The position numbers were made by a program, and so were the translations under genes. Source: Lepidonotus clava (lineage: Eukaryota; Annelida; Polychaeta; Phyllodocida; Polynoidae). Taken from it: DNA of 64,000 nt. The notes under the pieces were generated by a model. It was not told the DNA's origin and did no database searches. It worked only from the letters and a program-made list of their open reading frames with translations. Positions 60,828 through 64,000 of the stretch are shown here, piece by piece (position 1 is the first letter of the stretch; every line of letters starts with the position of its first letter). Where the stretch lies: assembly GCA_936440205.1 (NCBI GenBank), contig OW387138.1:25067541-25131540 (forward strand), given 5' to 3'.

Positions 60828-61741
60828 AAACGCTCATATTGCGTAGATCAGAGACAGTATGGGTGCACTAAGGTTACTATAGCCGATATATTGTTCATAG
60901 GACACAGGTCTTTTGGTATATCAAATTCCTTGTACTTGGAAAGTGCGCCGGTACAACCATTTATTGAGTATGTTAAATATGGCATTTGAATATATCATTT
61001 AGTTTATCAATATCAATTGCAATAGATGTTTACAAATTTTCTATTCAAAGTGGTCGTAAAACATGTTCATTTTATCGACTCAACGTAACAACATATTGCT
61101 CTCAGTATAATAGGTGAGGGTGTCTTTTTCAGTGTTTAAGAACTTATCTAGAAGATTATTTTTCAAATAAAACAGAATTCAGTATCATATTCCATCCTTA
61201 AATTACACGGCCTTTCATTCGAGCAGCAATTTATTTTCATATCTTCCAATTGAACATTTTCATTCTGAAATTTAATGCGTTTATGAAATTTATAAGCCTT
61301 CATAAACATACAGATCAACATTGAATAGCGCAGAGCTATAGTAAACCTTTTTTGGCAACATTTCTTATCCATTGGTTGTACAGTTTTACGAGGCAAAGAG
61401 TGTCTCAAGCTTATTAGCTTAAAGGGAGCCAAAAGCAATGATGTGTAAAAATATGACAAAATTTTGCAAACTTAAATAGCTATGAAAATACATTCTAAGA
61501 GTCTAGCTTTAACCATTGGTACAGTATAAATCATGATAACTAACTATAACTTAACTTTAAGTCCATAATACTCATGTCATGTATGCCTGAAAACAGCATT
61601 GTTTGTAAACACACCAATTTGGTGGGTCACAAAAATTGACAAGGGATCAGTTTTAATGTATTTTAAGGTAGTTTAAGTCTGTATTCACAGCCTATATTTT
61701 ACCACAGGCCTAAGTTATGGCCATAGAATACATTTCTATAG
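60828..61741. other. Non-coding spacer between two elements
   Basis: AT-rich DNA. A 98-codon minus-strand frame (61,163-61,459) begins at an ATG but has no recognisable domain. Confidence 0.5.
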
Positions 61742-62607
61742 TTAACCCCTTCCACCCCATAAGGCCATATTTGGCCACCACATGGCTGTTACCCATTAAT
61801 TGGGACCTAATGTTATGGTTATTTTCTAATTGCAAAATGAATATTTAACCTACAGTCAAAAGGTAAATATCAAAATTTTCCTAATGCTCTAAGGAATCTT
61901 CAGCTTTTTATATTATCCTTCAAAGATAATTAGGTCTTTTAGAACACATATTTAAGTACAGGACATCATGCACAATTTAGGGCAAATATGGCAAAACCTT
62001 GAAATCACCCTCTCAATTGCAATAATTAAGGAATTATTTGGAAAAAACATTTTCTTATGGAATTTTGTGTGAAAACTTGACTTATGTGAAAATTTCCAGA
62101 GAATTCAATGGCGTTTACAGAAATAACCAAATTTTCATGAATGAGGCATTATGGGAAATTTGCATTGGAACGTTTTTTCCGGGAAATTCTACATTTAGGA
62201 AAGGTTGTTAAGTAACCATGGTTACGGAAAAAAGAATATTGAGGGTCAATGGAACATTTTTCATGGATAATGTAGAAAATATCCTTGTTTGCCTAATACT
62301 TCAAACAGGTAGAAAAACTACCTTCTAAATCAAAAGTTGTTACATTTCTATCATTTTCTATAATTAGATTAGCCTTCTTTTCCTTACCAAATATGATGAA
62401 GTTCAAGTTGCCGTAACATGGAAAGTATTATGATAATCAAGACTGGGGTGTTTCTATTATACAAGAGGTAGGGCACTTCATACAACCATATCTTAGCTTC
62501 TAAAAGGAATATTTTAAAAAGGTTTGCACCATTTGAAAGCTTACTTTCTCTTGTCTGCAGATATTTTCTACCTAATATTCTCAGGAATAGAGGGTTGAAG
62601 GGGTTAA
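61742..62607 (-). mobile_element. piggyBac-like MITE, copy B (inverted relative to copy A)
   Basis: 866 bp bounded by TTAA (61,742-61,745 and 62,604-62,607), with ends TTAACCCCTTCCACCCC and GAGGGTTGAAGGGGTTAA. In reverse complement it aligns end to end with copy A at 51,034-51,896, sharing words such as CCTTTTAGAAGCT, ATATGGT and CCATGTTA. The 119-codon minus frame at 62,384-62,743 runs across the element's boundary and into flanking DNA, which argues against it being a gene. Confidence 0.8.
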
Positions 62608-64000
62608 CAGAATTTGTAAAAATTTTGACCCTACATTGGTTTTGGCTCCCTTTAATTGCATTTTTTAAATTCTCAATCCTTGTTTTAACAATGTGAAAGT
62701 AAAATGCAAAACAAGAAATTAATCCTTTTTTGACACCATACATTTCCTATTGTGAAATGTTGTTTTCAAGATGAAAAAGCTGTTAATCGGGAAATTTCAT
62801 TCATAACATTTTCATCTTTTTCACTATAACAGAAAACTGGGTGAGCCAAAGTCTCAGCCTGGCCAGACTACGAATCTATAATTCTGTCCACTTTAGGCGT
62901 AGCACCCACCCCGGGCTCTGGTCATTGGAATTAGGCTCTATCAATAGGGCACAGGACCTATAATTGTGAGGCAGTCAGTGGACATAAAAAGTCGGCCTTT
63001 TTTATTGAGCAGCGGTCGGCCTCTTAGCCACCTGCAGCAGCCCTGGATGAAACACGCGTCTGTATAGTAAGATAGGGCAGCCAGAAACAGGGTCAAGGTG
63101 TTCTAAGGACAGGACAGTACTATTCTGCCTACTTCGGATTGCTGATTTCCTTTTTTATGCATATGCAGGTAAATAATTGAACCATCTTGTCAACACTATC
63201 ATGGGAATTCCTATGGAAATTGTACAAATACTGCATACTGTATCAACATTTTGTTATTGAATAGTCAAATAAACTTCGAAAATATAATATGAATAATGAT
63301 GTTATACAGATTTATAAATTAATTTAGTTTTACAGATGGAAATCTAGTATATCTGTCTATTATATATCAAAGTCTTTCCATGTGTACATATCATATATAC
63401 ATAAACATAATCATCTTTCTGTAAACACAATTAAGAAATATTAAGAAAATAATAATGAAAATGGGATAAAGACTAGTGATCAGAATGCAATTTGTTCTTA
63501 AATTATCAAAACAGTAAGTTTTACACATAAGTAAAGGACCGTATCCTATCAATAATCCTATATATCTTCCCCTTGGAGAGAATATTTCTATATAATATCT
63601 GATAGAGTGACTGATTGCAGACCACCCCCCCCCCCCCCCATCACCCCACCCTGTCTGTTGGCATGAGCTGCTCATCGGCCAGAAGGAGTCTGCTTCCTGA
63701 GCAGCTGCCACCTTTTCAGACCACACCTGTTCCTGGCGAGGGGCAGAGTCTACCCACCAGCCTATTGATCGGGGAGAAACAGGACCGCTACATTAAAACT
63801 AGCGAAGAATATTTTTCCTAATCTTCAGCTGTAGTCGATATCCCTAGAGTTTCTAGAGTTGAGAGTTGAGAGTTTCCGACAGGGAAATATGTGGTTTGCA
63901 TTGGAGTTTAAACATTATCTATGATAAAAGTATGACAAACCGTGGTTTATTTTCTATAGATTTGGATCCGCTTATTTTTCCATCCATTATGTAGATACTT
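62608..64000. other. Non-coding; GC-richer patch 62,860-63,070 and C-run at 63,624
   Basis: The patch at 62,860-63,070 holds CACCCACCCCGGGCTC and an inverted CCAAT-type TCATTGGAATTAG near 62,920, and may be regulatory. A C-run of about 14 lies at 63,624-63,638. A GC-richer stretch follows to about 63,790. Its plus-strand frame ends at about 63,821 and has an acceptor-like GATTGCAG just before the C-run. It reads weakly protein-like, but I do not call it. Confidence 0.4.

Noticed and set aside
63613-63821. Plus frame after GATTGCAG at a C-run, possible last exon
   Set aside because: The first residues are the C-run translated, there is no domain, and the window end prevents further tracing.
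1-64000. CRISPR arrays, bacterial operons, rRNA genes or plasmid features
   Set aside because: No regular spacer array, no prokaryotic gene density and no rRNA sequence seen. The window is eukaryotic non-coding DNA.

Overview
The window looks like nuclear DNA from a marine invertebrate animal. The bulk is AT-leaning and non-coding. It is sprinkled with the words taggcctat and tacatgta, which I associate with echinoderm, hemichordate and mollusc genomes. That placement is an impression, not proof. No bacterial gene organisation, operon or ribosome-binding-site pattern is present. Nearly all open frames are under 110 codons, several begin at non-ATG codons, and none shows a recognisable protein domain. 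I therefore read the window as an intergenic or intronic 'gene desert', and I annotate no confident protein-coding gene, tRNA or rRNA. A few candidate exons are listed at low confidence.

The structured content is mostly repeats and transposon relics. Left third: a C-rich minisatellite (0.73-0.95 kb), an old foldback (2.8-3.3 kb), a MITE filled with GTTTAG/CTAAAC words (5.57-5.90 kb), a (TATG)n tract (9.8 kb), a cccgaaa array followed by a degenerate LTR-like tandem pair (10.5-12.2 kb), a possible hAT-like MITE (14.03-14.39 kb), a ~103-bp satellite (16.5-17.7 kb) and a GGGGCAAAAGGCCC array (19.4-19.8 kb). Middle: an exact 164-bp duplication around a CRE-bearing spacer (31.4-31.9 kb) and three unrelated tandem duplications packed into 2 kb (36.9-38.9 kb). 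Right third: two piggyBac-like MITE copies with TTAA ends in opposite orientation (51.0 and 61.7 kb), a 343-bp MITE (56.5 kb) and a 3.4-kb element with ~640-bp, almost identical terminal inverted repeats (57.4-60.8 kb).

Between the repeats lie short GC- and CpG-richer islands carrying recognisable factor sites: CRE, NRF1, E-box, ETS, E2F, TCF/LEF, CCAAT and CTCF-like words. They are plausible promoters or enhancers of a gene outside the window, but none can be tied to a transcript from sequence alone. The full CRE palindrome TGACGTCA occurs seven times by my reading, well above a rough chance expectation of about one.

The single most interesting small feature is a bulge-free 50-bp hairpin at 8,756-8,860. 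It has a 5-nt loop and a strand-specific set of G-U pairs, and it looks like a microRNA precursor that I do not recognise.
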